From the NCBI GenBank assembly GCA_025618425.1, contig CM046851.1:7367969-7431968 (forward strand): a DNA stretch of 64,000 nt, in the 5' to 3' direction. Positions 13,270 to 27,119 of the stretch are shown here, piece by piece. Each line of letters starts with the position of its first letter. The stretch's first letter is position 1. Made by a program: the position numbers and the translations under genes. The notes under the pieces were generated by a model. That model saw only the letters and a list, made by a program, of their open reading frames with translations, was not told where the DNA came from and did not search any database. This DNA is from Heliocidaris tuberculata. Taxonomy: Eukaryota; Echinodermata; Echinoidea; Camarodonta; Echinometridae.

Positions 13270-13880
13270 ATGCTATTTTATGCAAAAAACACAAATTCAG
13301 TTGTTTACCTCCAAACACATAAATTAGTTCCTTCATTTTTCATATCCAGGTGAATCTGATGAAATTATCAAATTCGTTTTCCTCTATCTTAATGTTAATT
13401 TATGCATAAAACACATATTCTGTGATATACTCACAAAATAAATGTGGAAGGGCTTCAGATTCTAACACATAGGTTAGATCAATCAGTTAGAATAAAATAA
13501 CATTTATACTAGTAATTGCAATAATTTTGTAATGTTTATTGCTTTTAATACTAATTTATTATAATTGATGCTTATATATGCATAATGCACATTTCCAATG
13601 ATATATCAAGAAATGAATATACTTGAAAGCACTTCAAATTTGTAACATATTGATGAATAAGGTCAGATTAGTGAAATGACTATGTTAAGTATGATATTCT
13701 GAGTCTATTTCTTGACTTTTAAGACCTTTTTATTATAATTTATGCATATGAATGGATAAAACAAAATTTCAATGGTATATCACTAACCGACTATACCAGC
13801 ACATCCAATCTGATACTCACTGGTAAGCATAGTCAAATAAATGAAAAGACAACGTTAACTGCAATTTTCAGAGTATATTT
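13270..13880. repeat. Degenerate tandem repeat, ~165-bp period
   Basis: About four diverged units, each with atttatgcat..aaacaca, a (t/g)gatatatc word and a later ttctgag/ttcttga block. They lie next to a second, unrelated tandem family. Confidence 0.55.
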
Positions 13881-13975
13881 CTTGATTATTTATGCAAATA
13901 TTAAAGAGCCGAAGCTCTTTAATACATACAATATGAATGGCATTAACACCGTACCTTGGATGAATATAATTCAAT

Positions 13976-14440
13976 AATTTGCATAAATTTGCAAAATTTT
14001 GCATGAAGATGTGAGTTATTTTGATGGGTTCTGTGGGAAAAAATAAATCTGTAGGCACAAAAAATACATATGGAAAGTTTGGTACATTTTCAAGTACTTT
14101 GATTTTTAAACTGTCTAGGTACATAATACATGTAGTACTATAATTGGCATAATTACTATAACTTTACATGAAGATGAGATTTTATTCGATGGGTCCTGTG
14201 GGAAAAAATAAAACTTTTGCCACAACAAATACATATAGAAAGTTTGGAACATTTACAAGCCTTTTGATTTTTACTTTGTCAGTGGAATTATTTAGGGCAT
14301 GTAAATAGTATAAATTAGCATAATTTTGCATAAAGATGTGGTTTGATTCGATGGTTCCTGTGGGAAAAAATGAAGCTATGGTCCTATCAAGTACATTTGC
14401 AAAGTTTGATGCTTTTGTAAACTGTCCCCAAAACTAAAAA
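13976..14440. repeat. Tandem repeat, ~160-bp period, three units
   Basis: Three units share gcataattttgcat-aagatg, gatgggttctgtgggaaaaa and a following catatggaaagtttgg. Starts are near 13976, 14139 and 14310. Confidence 0.8.
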
Positions 14441-14449
14441 ATATGAGCT

Positions 14450-15245
14450 TAACAGACCTGACTACTGCAACATTATAGGGAAACTTTCAAATTTAATTGG
14501 GATAGGTTTTTCAAGAGATATCAGTCTAAACATTTATCAATTGTTAGAATTTTTGTTGATAAAGATTTTATCACTTTAGTTTCAATAACCTATACCTTGT
14601 AATTAGAGAAACTGTTGTAAATTTATTGATGCATATCAACAAAAGGATTGGCCAATATGTTCCTGAATAATTAAAGAGTATTTTCAAGTATATGTATTAA
14701 ACAGAAAAAACAATTAAGGATGTAGTCCTCCAATCCTGTTTCTCTATGCATGCATCTAATGTTACCATGAAGGACTTTCTTTCCTTACAAGAATCTAAAG
14801 TGAATAGGAATTTTCTAGAAAGATGCAACCTTATCAGTGCATTGGCATTTCAATGGAAAACATCTTTTTTGACTTGCTTAATATGAGGAAGGACATATTC
14901 CCAAGGCTTCAATCCATATTCAATCCGCGAACAAGCTCTTGACGATTTTCGTGGAATGGTCATTTTTTTTCCTTCTTCCGTCTTGTGTTTCAGCCAAGCT
15001 GCTCAGCAGGGAAGAAAGGATGTAAGCTGTCTTTAATAAGGTTTTTTTATCCCTGTATTGTCTATGGCACTACCGACCTTATTCCAGGCAGGCAATGAGG
15101 ATGAAGCAAATGTATTGTTTGTCCACAAAATGTACTTCAAGCAAGGCTATTAATTAACATGCCATTTGAACCAGGTGGTAGTGCTACAAAGCTTTCAACT
15201 TAATTGCATCATTCCACTTGTACTAAATTTGAATCTCAAAGAAAG
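14450..15245. other. Non-coding sequence, no feature recognised
   Basis: Sequence between the 160-bp tandem repeats and a hairpin MITE. Nothing identifiable. Confidence 0.5.
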
Positions 15246-15249
15246 CAGA

Positions 15250-15332
15250 TAATATGTTGAGAGCCAGAAGGGCATTAACTCTGTGTTAAAGTATATGAGT
15301 TAACGCCCTTCTAGCTCCAAACAGACAATATT
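15250..15332. mobile_element. Hairpin MITE, GAGAGCC family, mixed arms
   Basis: The left arm is of the GTTGAGAGCC type and the right arm of the GGCTCCAAACAG type. The loop ctctgtgttaaagtatatga matches most other copies. Confidence 0.85.
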
Positions 15333-16059
15333 TTCTGCTCTCCACAAAAATGGCCAAGCATTGCAGAATGGTAGGATATAGAGCTCTCGCCTTTCAAATG
15401 GAGTCTATAATTGTTAATGGTACAAATTTCACTAATAATGAATTGGGAGGAGGTACAATATACTAGTAGTGAAAAATGCTTGAATGAATGAAAAACAAGT
15501 TAGAGTTAGTCTTTTATTATACACTTTCTTTTTATAAACATACTTCAACAATGCATTTAGTGCACTTAGAATATATTTAGCTCTACAAAATGCATTATTT
15601 CTTCTATTGTATAGCTATTCCGTTGCTCAGTATATATTGCTGATATATGATTGCATGAAGTACTTTTTATTTTTTTTAAATAAAAAACAGAAGACATAAA
15701 TGCCCATAGTGCTTTTTAAATGAGTAATGAAAATTACATATTTGCTGTTGTGTAAAAACTGTGATGACTTGTTATGAGATAAACACAGCCTACACAAGAT
15801 ATATCTGTTATGACAATCATAAATACAATATGCTTTACTGGCGGTTGTCTTGGATATGTCACAACAATACTTGGTATATAGTCTGTTATCATGGATTCAA
15901 TGAGCCTGAATGGCACCAACGGTAGTGATCCTATTCATAAAGCCATAATTATATAATTTTAGTTCTATGTAAAGTATTATTTACAATACCCAGATGACAA
16001 TGACCAATGCTACTGTGAAGCCAGTAATATTTTCACAGGTGTGATTATGCATACCATAA

Positions 16060-16138
16060 TGCTGAGAGCCAAAAAGACTTTAACTCGTATCCTTTGATAT
16101 TGCGTTTATACCCTTGTGATGCCCAGCAGACGAGACAG
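16060..16138. mobile_element. Degenerate hairpin MITE, GAGAGCC family
   Basis: The left arm tgctgagagccaaaaagact and inner ttaactc are clear. The right arm survives only as gcccagcagacgag. Weak. Confidence 0.35.
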
Positions 16139-16139
16139 T

Positions 16140-18525
16140 CTACTGGTATTTCCCCTCTTAAATGATGTGGACTGAGAAATATCTTTCTCCCTCTCTTTCT
16201 CTTTTTCTGCCTCTTTGTCATTCGATATTCCTAAATTGTCCAGTCGCGTGTACAATGTATATGTCCTGTCCCATGTGCTTGCTTTCATGTTATTGCACAA
16301 ACAGTTATGTAGGCGTTGATTGAAAGAAAATAATATCTACACGCATATGTCAAAATCATTAGTTGATACGGTGTAAAATCATTTCCTGTGTGAAGGAAGT
16401 GGGGAGGAGGTGGTCACATTTTCTTACAATACTATTCTATCAAATTCAATTGCTTCCTGATATGAATTAGATATGAGTATAATAATTAGGAATTTGCATT
16501 TTTACATAATAGCTTCTACAAGCAAAACATAAGGAAGAATCATGTATTATAGAAGCTCAATAAAACACAGGTGACTTAGCTGCATCTGTGATCAAGCAAT
16601 TCTTTTGTTCTTTAGTAATATGGAGAAAATAGAAATAGTATATTATTCTTTTAAACATGGGCCTGATGGTGTTGTTGAAATAAGCTGGTTTAAATGAAGT
16701 AATGAATACTAAAATTATTCATAGTAGAATATCTGCTGACAGGAGATTCCACCAAGTGTATTTAAGTTAAGCAGATTTTAGTATGAAGTCTGCCTTGAAG
16801 TCTCACATGTATTTCTGATTGAAGTTGAATGAAACTAGGGCCCATTGGCAACAGTCAGAGCACAGTTGATAACTGGTTTGACTTTTATGAACATGTAAGA
16901 TATTGAAGTAATTTTGAAAGGTTTTTTTTAAACAAGACTAGATTGATTGCATTTCTGAAAAGTATGAATGATTGATGAAGTACAGTGATGGCAAATTAAT
17001 TTGCAAAGTGATTGTAAATTAATGGCCTATTGTGATGCTTTTCTTTCATGAGGGAGATAAAGAGAGAGGAGGGAGGGGAGAAGGGAGGAGAGAGAGAGGG
17101 GGGGGGGGGGAGGGAGGGAGGGGGGAGAGAGAGAGGAGGGAGGGAGAAAGAGAGAGAAAGAAAGAAAGGGGGGATATACAATGTCCCTCCTAATTAATAT
17201 TGATTATGATAAATTAAGCCTTGGTTTTAAGATATCAATTTTAAAAAGCATGTCTTGAGATTTGTCATGGCTTTTTTCGTATCTTGAATTGATTGTTATG
17301 AATTTTGTCTGTTCCTAAGACATTATGGCGGCAAAAGAAGACATCATCGAAAAAGGAAAAAAAATATGACAAGGGGGTCAAATCAATGGGGTTTTCAAGC
17401 TGACCCATTTTGGATTATTTCTGGCACCGTGGGTTCGGCAAATTGATTAGTTTAGTAGATGGAAGACCAAGTTTAAATTGAATGAAAGGTTCCAGTCAAA
17501 TTGGATGCCTTGTGAATCGCTGTTTCCACCAGTAATAAGGACCCATCGGTTCTCTCGCCTTGGTGCTTCTCATAACCAACTGACCAAATCCGAGACATGC
17601 GAAGGACCGAAATTCAGTGATATTTTCTATTAAAAATTTGCTAGTTAATTGTGGTGTATTCCTTGTACTACTTGAGCATTTGAAGCCTCCATGTGTATGT
17701 ACTTAAAGACATTTGAAGAAATTGTAAACTAGATTACAAGTATCTCATTTTATTTGACACTATGCATTGTCAAGAACATTTTATTGATGTTATTTATTTA
17801 TAAAGAGCTTCATTTCAAGATGTCACAAAAAATATAAAACATTTAGAATTACAGGAAATGCAGTATTGATGGATACCAGAGTATTTGATTTTAGTTTGCG
17901 ACAAGACTGTATTTGGAATGATGGGAGTCTGGGGAGTTTACACCACCTACATTAAAACAATCAAAAGATATTATTCCGTAAAAGCGATGATTAGTAGGTC
18001 GGTTACTGCTTTTGTTTCATTGCAAATAACAACAAATTCAAAGTTCTTTTTTCATGTGCACAGCAGAGATTGTAGATACCCTCAATAAAGGCAACATTTA
18101 TTCACCGTTTCCGTTAACAATACAATATTCTTATTCATACTTATTGATGGAATACTAGGTCATGTAGTCAATACAACTGAATCAATAGCAGGTTTGTAAA
18201 GTATCATAATGCGTACATATTCATCAGTTGCACAATGAATAGAATATATACCAAAGGTACTTGTTTCAGGGACATATAATGAGAGCTGATTGTTCAGCAT
18301 AATTCTAATCAATATTTGTTGATGAAAATTAACTTTGACAGTAATCTATGTTGGCTTGAGAATCAAGGATTCTTTATGAATTTATTGTTATGACCACATG
18401 TTATATGATAGCTATATGAAATCACTGAAGCTTAACTTAATATTGTGGGACATGTTTCATTTTTTATTAACATGCAAACCCAATTGGCTTGAACCAAAAT
18501 TATTTGTGATTTTCGCCAAGTTTTA
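16140..18525. other. Non-coding sequence, mostly featureless
   Basis: Contains the GA tract at 17050-17170 and otherwise AT-rich unique-looking sequence. No gene recognised. Confidence 0.5.
17050..17170. repeat. GA/GGGA-rich low-complexity tract
   Basis: Purine-only run with a 13-base G-tract. Confidence 0.9.
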
Positions 18526-18529
18526 AGTT

Positions 18530-19013
18530 AGGTTCGCAATATAGGAGCTAAACTTTAAGTTTCGCTTGTAGTTTCAAAATTGTAAGTTGTAGGTATCTTG
18601 TAGTTTCAGACCGTATGAACGGACTTGTAGTTTGGAAACTTTAAGTTTACTTGTAGTTCTAGAACCACAAGCGAGCTCATTTTTAACACGGATACCACGA
18701 ACAGCGAGGGGTCCTCATCTGAGTTTCGGACCATGTGAATGGAATAAACTTTAATGTTTGCAAGCTTGTTAAACTTCCGGGTCACGCCCTTCGCACGAAT
18801 TATGAATGCAGGAACTGTATGTGTACTGTTCACACAATCAGTATCTACTTCAGGTGTTAACAACGACGATCGCTCAGCTTGTAGTTTGAGAGCAATGAGC
18901 ATCTTGTTTCGGGCCCATGTGAAACTTCGTTGTGGTTAGTGGTCATTGTTTCATTATCTTAAAGTTTCACTAGCTTAAAGTTTAGAAACCACAAGTCCTG
19001 TATGAATGTACCT
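18530..19013 (+). mobile_element. Foldback-type repeat, copy 2
   Basis: It matches copy 1 throughout: aggttcgcaat start, then tttaagtttacttgtagttc, gcacgaattatgaatgcagg and gtgtactgttcacacaatca. It lies in the same orientation as copy 1, with copy 3 in inverse orientation about 80 bp downstream. Confidence 0.75.
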
Positions 19014-19095
19014 ATTGTCAATTTATTATATTGGAATTGAAATAAATTATCCTATTAAATTCATAGGCAGCTATTCATAATAACTTCAAGACAAT

Positions 19096-19522
19096 AGCTA
19101 CGTTCGTACGGGACTTGTCGTTTCGAAACCTTTAAGTCGCGAAACTTTAAGGTAATGAAACAACTACTCACTAACAACGACGAAGGTTCACACGGGCCCA
19201 GAACAACGATGCTCATTCTTAGACTTCAAGTCTAGAGATCATCATTTAACATGAGCAGAGAGGTCTTCGTTAGCAACGAGATTGCTAAACTTCAAGTTTA
19301 TTCTGTCTGCACAGTCCATAACTACGACGAGGACCCCCCCACTGTTCATGGTTTTGGTGTTTACTACAAGCTCGCTTGTGGTTCTGGAAATACCAGTAAA
19401 CTTAAAGTTTCAAAACTATGAGTACGTTCATACGGTCTGAAAACTACAAGATAACTACAGGATAACTTAAAGTTTTGAAACTACAAGCGAAACTTCAAGT
19501 TTATCTCCCTTTGTGTGAACCT
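19096..19522 (-). mobile_element. Foldback-type repeat, copy 3 (inverted)
   Basis: Reverse complement of the family: tagctacgttcgtacgggac start and ctttgtgtgaacct end, with gaaactacaagcgaaacttc inside. With copy 2 it makes a roughly 1-kb imperfect palindrome. Confidence 0.75.
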
Positions 19523-19524
19523 GA

Positions 19525-21525
19525 TTAATGTCTTTCACAATGGAATGGCATCGCCAGTATTGAACAGCATCTTTCAAGTGATATTTACATAGATTAGCTC
19601 GAAGAGCATAAGGCCTTGGTGTGACTGCATGATGTATGATGTCTTTGAGGAACCAGAAGGAATATTGATATACGAGGGCAAAGAAATCATTCATCATTGT
19701 CTTTCATTGCAGATACGCAATTCCCTGCCTGGTTTACAGATTACAAGACACTTGTCATTGGCAGTGAAATAACCATTTTTATAGTAGTTTGTTACATAGG
19801 ATTGAATACATTTCCATACACCTGAATATAGAAATTTGATCTTCGTGGATTTATATAAAGGCTAGAAATTTTTTAAAGAAGCATATATTGTTATGGACTG
19901 AATTTTGAGGGTTCAGAAGAAATTACTTTGTTTTGTAGTAGTGAGTGCATTTGAATATGAGTTTGATTTCCCATGTTTTTATCAAAGGAAACTGTTGCAA
20001 GGGCAGGCAATTTAAAAAGCTGAATAATGGAGATTTAGTAGAAATAAGGCACACATATCAGTACTAGAGTCTTTTTTTTATCAATTCGAACTAACTGGTA
20101 GAATTAGTTTCAGGGCAAGCATTAAAAGTGTTTGCCCATGCTTTCAATTTAGTTGCTAGAGGACTGGAGGACTCAGTAGGTTATTACGCTATACAAGTTG
20201 CCTAATAAAGAAAGTGACTTCTCATGAATAGCATATATACCTTCCATCATAAACTGATACATTTAAAGAATCACTGCTGTACCAGTGGCGGATTTAAGGG
20301 AGAAACAACTGGCTGTGCCCCCCCCCCCCCCACCTTCGAAACCCAGTTGGCATACTTTTAGCACACAACTCCAAAAATTGCCCCCCTAATAATGGTATTA
20401 TTTTTCAGAATTATGCCCCTCTATTTACAAACAAATTCCAGGATCTCCCCCTGTACATCTCTGCCATGGTGGTCATACATACATGGATATATTTATGTAT
20501 ACAAGAATAGATGTACCCCACTAAAATATGAGTAGGCCCAAAATGTCATCTTGCCGCTTTTATGGACAGAGTATCAGCTTTTTCTTCTTCATCTTCATCT
20601 TTCGGGCGGACGAAGTCGTAGAGAGTCACTCATGACGCAGGCCAATTTAGGACCCTGTGCCTAATAGAATAAAAGCCGATACTTGTCATGCCAGATGAAA
20701 CTATAGCTGGAAAAACAGCGGCGGCTCAGTAGGTTGTTTGTTTTTATTGGGATATTGGCCTTATTGGGGACATGCGTGTAGTCATTGATCAGATGGGTTG
20801 AAAAATTCATGAAGTACGACTGACAAACGTTAGAAGTAGGGAAATGTATCATTGAATATAACATGTAATAAATCACTCTCTTGCCTTGGAACTCGTCATA
20901 TTCCATGAATGCTGGGAAGCATTCCTAGAGAGGTTTCTAAATTTCTGTAAAATAAAGGAAAAGTCATCTTTTGTATTTGTACTATCATTAATTTTGCTGA
21001 GAGGCAGTAAAATGCACTCCTGACCTTCAGTGTACAATATTTTGATTGTCAAGTAGTGCTCACAATCAAGGACCTTCTGTATGATATGACTGTGTTTTGG
21101 TGATCATGTTTCCGTGAACAAGGATATATAAATGGAAGTGAAAAATGAGATTTTTTGCTGAAATGTTGCTGGCAGAGTTTGTGAATCCAGATTCAGACCT
21201 TACAGTATTGACTGATTGATCAATGTCATTCATTACCTGTCCCTTGCACTCTCTTTTCCTATTCCAAACTCAGATTACTACCGAGAAATGAAACAAATAT
21301 ATTCTTTCATATTGTGTTTTAATACTTTTGCAGGTACACTTGTATTGTCAAAGAGCAAACCAAAAACCCTTTTATATTGAAAATAGAGAAGGATAGTGCC
21401 TCAAGGACGGAGTCGACTTACAAGTGTATTTGTACTGTACACTGCATATATAGTTACAGGATGGACTAGCTCTGCTGTCTGTGCTTTAGAAAAAAAAAAT
21501 GGGACAGGTCTTCTACTCTTGACTA
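19525..21525. other. Non-coding sequence with a C-tract
   Basis: A 15-base C-tract at about 20318-20332 lies in a stretch beginning accagtggcggatttaaggg, a form seen at the start of dispersed repeats; similar G- or C-runs occur near 27015 and 48285. No gene recognised. Confidence 0.45.
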
Positions 21526-21530
21526 CAATT

Positions 21531-21615
21531 ATATCATCTGTTTGGAGCCAGAAGGGCATTAAATCCTATACTTTAACACAGAGTTAACGCCCTTCTGGCT
21601 TTCAACAGACGATAT
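21531..21615. mobile_element. Hairpin MITE, GAGAGCC family, mixed arms
   Basis: The left arm atcatctgtttggagccag and right arm ggctttcaacagacgatat enclose ggcattaaatcc and gagttaacgcccttc. The loop is in the inverse orientation to copy 1 (atactttaacacag). Confidence 0.85.
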
Positions 21616-21876
21616 GTTAGGCTGGGCTGGGGTAGTAATCCAAAAGAACACTGATAAATATGTGATATATGCAATACAAGAACTGAATATTATTATGATA
21701 ATTATTATTATTATTATGCATTAGAATGTATGAAACAGAATGGTTCTTCCTACACAAGCTTTTTTATGAAGAAGGTCCCTATTCTTAAAATGTTTTTGGT
21801 TGTGCTGTAATATAACAGTTATTGTAAATGTAATGTTGATGGCTGGGTTAGGAGTCTACAGTGGGCTGTTTGTCTC

Positions 21877-22026
21877 CTGGGCCCCCATTTCTTAAAACTT
21901 GTTATCAATAACAAGTTCCAATAATTGTTATAAGCTACTGAAATCCTTCAATCTGATTGGCTGAGAGCAGATTTGTCGTAGAAACGGGACAGTTGTTTTG
22001 ATAACAGGTTTTATGAAACAGGGCCT
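21877..22026. mobile_element. Palindromic MITE, GGGCCC...CATAAAACTT family, copy 3
   Basis: It runs from ctgggcccccatttcttaaa to ggttttatgaaacagggcct. The centre (gttataagctactgaaatcc, ctgattggctgagagcagat) is close to copy 1. Confidence 0.8.
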
Positions 22027-22699
22027 TTGCTGTCACCTCGGTCTCATGGGCTAGAATCGGCATTGAATAGTTCTTCCCATTTATGCTTCTTTGTGAAGAG
22101 GGTTCATATTCTACAGAGCTATTTGGTCGTGCTTTAGGTTATCGTAATATAGATGGATGAGTTTGTAAAAGGATATTTGATTAGATTAGGTATGCATACT
22201 CCTTTTTCTATTGCCATTGACTCTAACATACTGGTGAGGGGAGAGGGTACATAGGAGATGGAGGAAGGGAGCTCCGCAGAGGCAAGAAAGGAGAGACATG
22301 CCAAGAGACCGAGATGAATGAAAAGAAAAAGAGTAAGAAGGTTCGTTAGGAACAAGTAGCTTTAGACAAAAACAATACAAAGCAAAGAAGAGCTAGGAAG
22401 AGGGGGAGAGAAAGCACGAGAGAACAGAGATGAGTTGGAAAGTAAGCGAGGGTGCAAGTCAACATCTACGCATTGACATTTGACTGTGCTAATGTCTCTC
22501 TAGTGTCATGTAACAATACTGTCTAGTGCTGTGTAACTAGAGAGGCTGTAACATGAATGCCAGGTGCACAGTACGGAGACGACGTCGTGAAGCTGTGGCC
22601 CAAAGAAAGTGCATGCCGTTGCATAGGCTTTTCACACATAGGGGAATTGTCACAGAAGACAATTTCCCATAAAGAAATAATTAGCCATGTAGAGAAAGG

Positions 22700-22839
<140 letters not shown>

Positions 22840-25055
22840 CCAGTGTTTATATATTGTCCTATAAATAAACGTCACAGAGAGAAACTCATTTGCGAGAGAA
22901 GTGCACAGGTGTGTACAATTCTCTTACTATATATGCTCTCACACAATGAGTCGACCTTGATTCTTTATCAAGTTTTTGTTTTTAACAAAAGCACAGCTCT
23001 TTGTTTTGCTGTATGATGATTTGCTTCATGATGTTCACACTCAAAAAAAATTATATCACTTATTCTACAGCTACGAGTTTTGTACAAAACATCACATACT
23101 TATCCTCTTCTGAATGGGGGGGGGGGTAATCCCATGATAAGAAAATAGAAGTTGTATGCTTTTAGTCATCGCAATGAAAAAAAATAAAGGATTTAGATTT
23201 TTTTTAATTTCATCACATTTCAGAAAGGCAGTATTAAACCAAATTCAAATTATGCTGTTTTTCCCTCAATGTATTCAGAATAAAAGGATCTGCTGTTTTT
23301 AGTTCATCTTAGAAATCATTAATCAACCAGTTTAACTCATACAAAGGTCCTCAATAAATTCAAATCAGCTTTTGTCCTCTCTAATGATCTTGTGTAATAT
23401 AATTTGTATTTCATTTTTAGATCAATATAGAATTAGTACACTTTTATTAGTACACTTAAAATTTATATTTTAACTCAGTGTTATCTCGGTGTTGATTCAG
23501 TTATAAAATTAAATAATATACTGCACTAGCTTGCTTCTTACAGTAGACAATGTTTCCAGTACAGTAACATAGTCATCTAATGTCTGAGAACTGTGTCACT
23601 ACATTTGAGTGATTGCCCTTTTGGAGCACATCAGGGGGTATAATTTGCCCCCTGGTATCAGCTAGGATCATCAATGAATCTATGGTGGGAGGAGGGTGTG
23701 ATTTACACATTAGTTACGAGTTCTCCATTGAGACTTGCAGTCACATTCCTGTGTCTCGGTGTCAATTTTATGTGTATATTTGTGAAACTGAAATCATGTG
23801 TAAGTGGTTTTAAAAAACAAAAAATTTTCTATTCACAGTATTTTCACATCTTCCCAAGATAAAGATGTTGAATTCTCAGAAAGCAAGTTTAATTCCTCAT
23901 TTTTGTTGGTGGGGAAAATGTTCTTGAATGATTTCATAGAGATAACAGAAAGAAACAAAAGTTGGTGGTCATAACCAATGATTTTTTCATTTTTGCAAGA
24001 AATGGATGGACAATACTTGCAATGTCATATGGAACAAAAAAATAGTCTCGTCTTTCCTCATACACTATCGACCCATAGAAATCCAAAAAATAGGGGGTGC
24101 TGATTAATTTTATTAATTTTTTGATATTTTAAATAAATTGTATTCATCATTATCATTTATAATATTCAAATTTCTTTAGATTGAATGCATCACATTTACA
24201 GGCAATCCTCATTATCGTGGATAATGCCTCCAGTTTTGATCATATTTCATCTCTAGCTGCCGTCAATGCAACCCGAAGAAATTCCTGATTTAAGGGTTGG
24301 CCGTCCATCGGGCGATTTAGGATGAGCCGAGTTACCTTTTGCATGCATTGATTTAGGGTTATAGTTTTTGATGACGTAGATAAGAACATTAAATCAATTG
24401 CCGTCAAGTAGCACTGCCTTCAGGGTTGCCTGAAGTGATTGTCTATATGTTGGAAATATGTCTGCATGTATTTCCTTGGATCGCCTGTCGTCAGAGAGAA
24501 AAAATCATATATTTATAGATTCCTTTTATGGTTGGATGAAATGAGAAGGCTACACAAACTTTTACACTGCACATAACACATACCATTGAGGCGTCATGTA
24601 AATAATATTTTTTTTTGGGGGGGGTGGTGGGCTGCAGTCAATTTCAATGCATTCCTGATATATTCAAAACTCCTTAATGATTTGGTTAAATAGTAATGCT
24701 GTTCTGTTATTGTGTACTTTTAAGGTAATGTGTAAATGGCAAGGCACTATGATGAAGAATTAATCCAAAATATTTGTTTCCAAAATAGAAAAGAAAAGAG
24801 CAAATGAATTCTCTGGGCTTTTAAAAAAGTATAAGTTGTAGGTAATTGTTGTCATTATAGTCGAAGTGCATTTGCCAAGCGATCATATGCAGCAAGAAAT
24901 GAATAAAATGAAAGACTTAAGTATCCCTTTAACCACACAAAAAGATGATCATTACCTTGAAAACATGTTTTATCAGACATTGTAATTTAGGTATCTGCAC
25001 AGGGCAACTATTTTTTTCCCGGTATATGTTGTGAAATACGTCTGTTGTGTCGATG
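22840..25055. other. Non-coding sequence, no feature recognised
   Basis: AT-rich with short mononucleotide runs (G at 23116, T/G at 24610). No exon or RNA gene could be supported. Confidence 0.5.
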
Positions 25056-25059
25056 TCTT

Positions 25060-25243
25060 ACTATGTTTCTTTGTATAATTTTCCACTTATTTTGTATGCA
25101 ATTATTTATGATTTATTTTTTCTCTTTCCTGTTGGGTTTTTTTTTATACCCGATCATGTTGTTTGAAAAAATCCCATGCTAGATTTCCTTGGTATTTTTG
25201 ATGGACAAATAAAATTGAATTGAATTGAATTGAGTTGAATTTT
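25060..25243 (+). mobile_element. Non-LTR retrotransposon 3' end with TTGAATTGAA tail
   Basis: The sequence gatggacaaataaaattgaa runs into four ATTGA units, a usual retroelement tail. The preceding T-rich sequence is probably 3' UTR. No coding part was recognised. Confidence 0.6.
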
Positions 25244-26689
25244 TAATAAGTAAATATGGAATAATGCAATAGTGATGCTAATAATTCAGACTATAATACC
25301 TTTTTACATAACGCTGCAAGATGTCATCCCTGTGTCCGCATTGATGTAGTGAAAATGTTACCATTTATAAAGCAGTGGTAGTGTTCGACATTAACATAGT
25401 GTTTTGGAATTCGTAGAATATGTTTTTAATCTCTTTTGAATTGTTCCTTTAATTTTGAGGATTTCAGATGAAGAGGGAGCTTATTCCAATGTTACATACA
25501 TGTAGTACCTTCAAAATTCTGATAGCTCACTCCTTCTATTTATTCCCTGCACAGTTGTGGGGGATATAAAGGTAGCTTGCTATTTATCTAACCCACATCC
25601 ACTACATATGACATTTCAAATATGTGTCCATGCCTCCTTTCATGATAGGTGAATGGTTTATGCGTCGTGGTCTAAGAGGAAAAAGGATGTTAGGCCAGTA
25701 TAGTGGTGTGTACTGAAGAGCCTTCTGCCCTTAAAATCGATGTTCATGTCATAAATGGGGATTACGTGGCACGTATGCATGAAAAACGTCTTGGTGTAAT
25801 GTGTCAACTGGTGGGCCTGTTTGCTAGTGTGGAGTTACAACCTTGTGCTTCTCAATTGTCAAAATGCTTGGAGACTGGGAGCAATTAATGTCATGTGTAA
25901 AATACATGAATACATGAAACTGTCTCATCAAATTTAGATTGCTGTAAATTAGATTCTACCTGTTTGGATAAACAGGAAAGAAATGCAGCAAAGTGAATAA
26001 GGGACAGAGGGAGAAAAGAGAGACAGAGAGTAGAGAAGAGAAAGACTACCTTTTGATTTTATGTGACATTATTTCTTTTTAAAAGCCATTGAAGAGAACA
26101 TTGTTTTTGTAATAAAGACCCTAATGTCCTTTTAGTATGTGATTGAAGTGTAAAGAAACTGCCACTCAGTCTTTTTTTTTTTTTTTTTTTTAGCAGTAAA
26201 ACTCATTTTGTTTTAGCCAGAATGGCCAGTTCCAAAGAGAGAGCCTTGCTTCTAACAAATATTATTTCCTGTCCATCCCCTAACATTGTTTGAGTTGTTC
26301 AAATCCCAAGCCAATTTCAATGAATATCTCACTATTTGGCCTTCTTGATCAATGTATTATTTACTGCTCAATTTGATGGGGTACAGCCTCGGGATGGAAC
26401 TCATGTCGGAAGAAAGCCGCAGGTTTCAGACCCTGTGGCGATTGGCTATCCAACATTTGCTCTGGTGACATTTTCTCTGCGTTCTATTTTAACCAAATGA
26501 AAGGATTAGCACCTGGGTTTGGTGATTCTACATTTCATCGGCTGCCTGCAATAAGGCCATTCATTATAGCCACATACTGTCAATGGCAGTAATGGCCTTT
26601 CTGCGGGGAAGTGACGATTAGCTTCATGCTTTATTTCATAAAAGATATAGGGTACGGGCTGGTGTTGCCATTGAATTTGAGGTTTGGAT

Positions 26690-26726
26690 AAGGATTAGGG
26701 GTTAGTGTTAGGGTTAGGTTAGGTAT
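26690..26726 (+). repeat. Degenerate TTAGGG-type interstitial repeat
   Basis: Words ggattagggg, ttagtgttagggttagg and ttaggtatag. The G-rich strand is on +, opposite to the arrays at 27230. Confidence 0.6.
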
Positions 26727-27119
26727 AGTGTCAAGTGCAGGGCTGAAGTTGGGAATTTGGTTAGTGTTCACACCTAAAGCCCAGGAAAACATGATCAATA
26801 ATTTTTGCTAGGATATGAAAGGTTTGTGTCAGAGAGACTATCTCCTTTGAGGGCAAATATCCCTGGTTTGGTTTGCCGTGACGACATTCCTTCAGTATCA
26901 ATCATCAAGACACTGCTTTTCCCAATGACGTAGCTTTTGAGATGGGATGCAGGTTGTCATAGCAACCCCTCCAGTCCAATACCCAGTAGCCCGGCATTAA
27001 CCTGTTCATCACCAACCCCCCCCCCCACCAAATCATCCATGACCAAGAGAAGAGAAATTTGCCAGAGGAAATATGAGTGGGCAGTGGCGTAGCCCACTTG
27101 TAAGGAAAGCACGGGGAAA

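Noticed and set aside
18606..18939. Overlapping frames on both strands
   Set aside because: They lie inside the foldback repeat copy 2 and are not maintained in copies 1 and 3.
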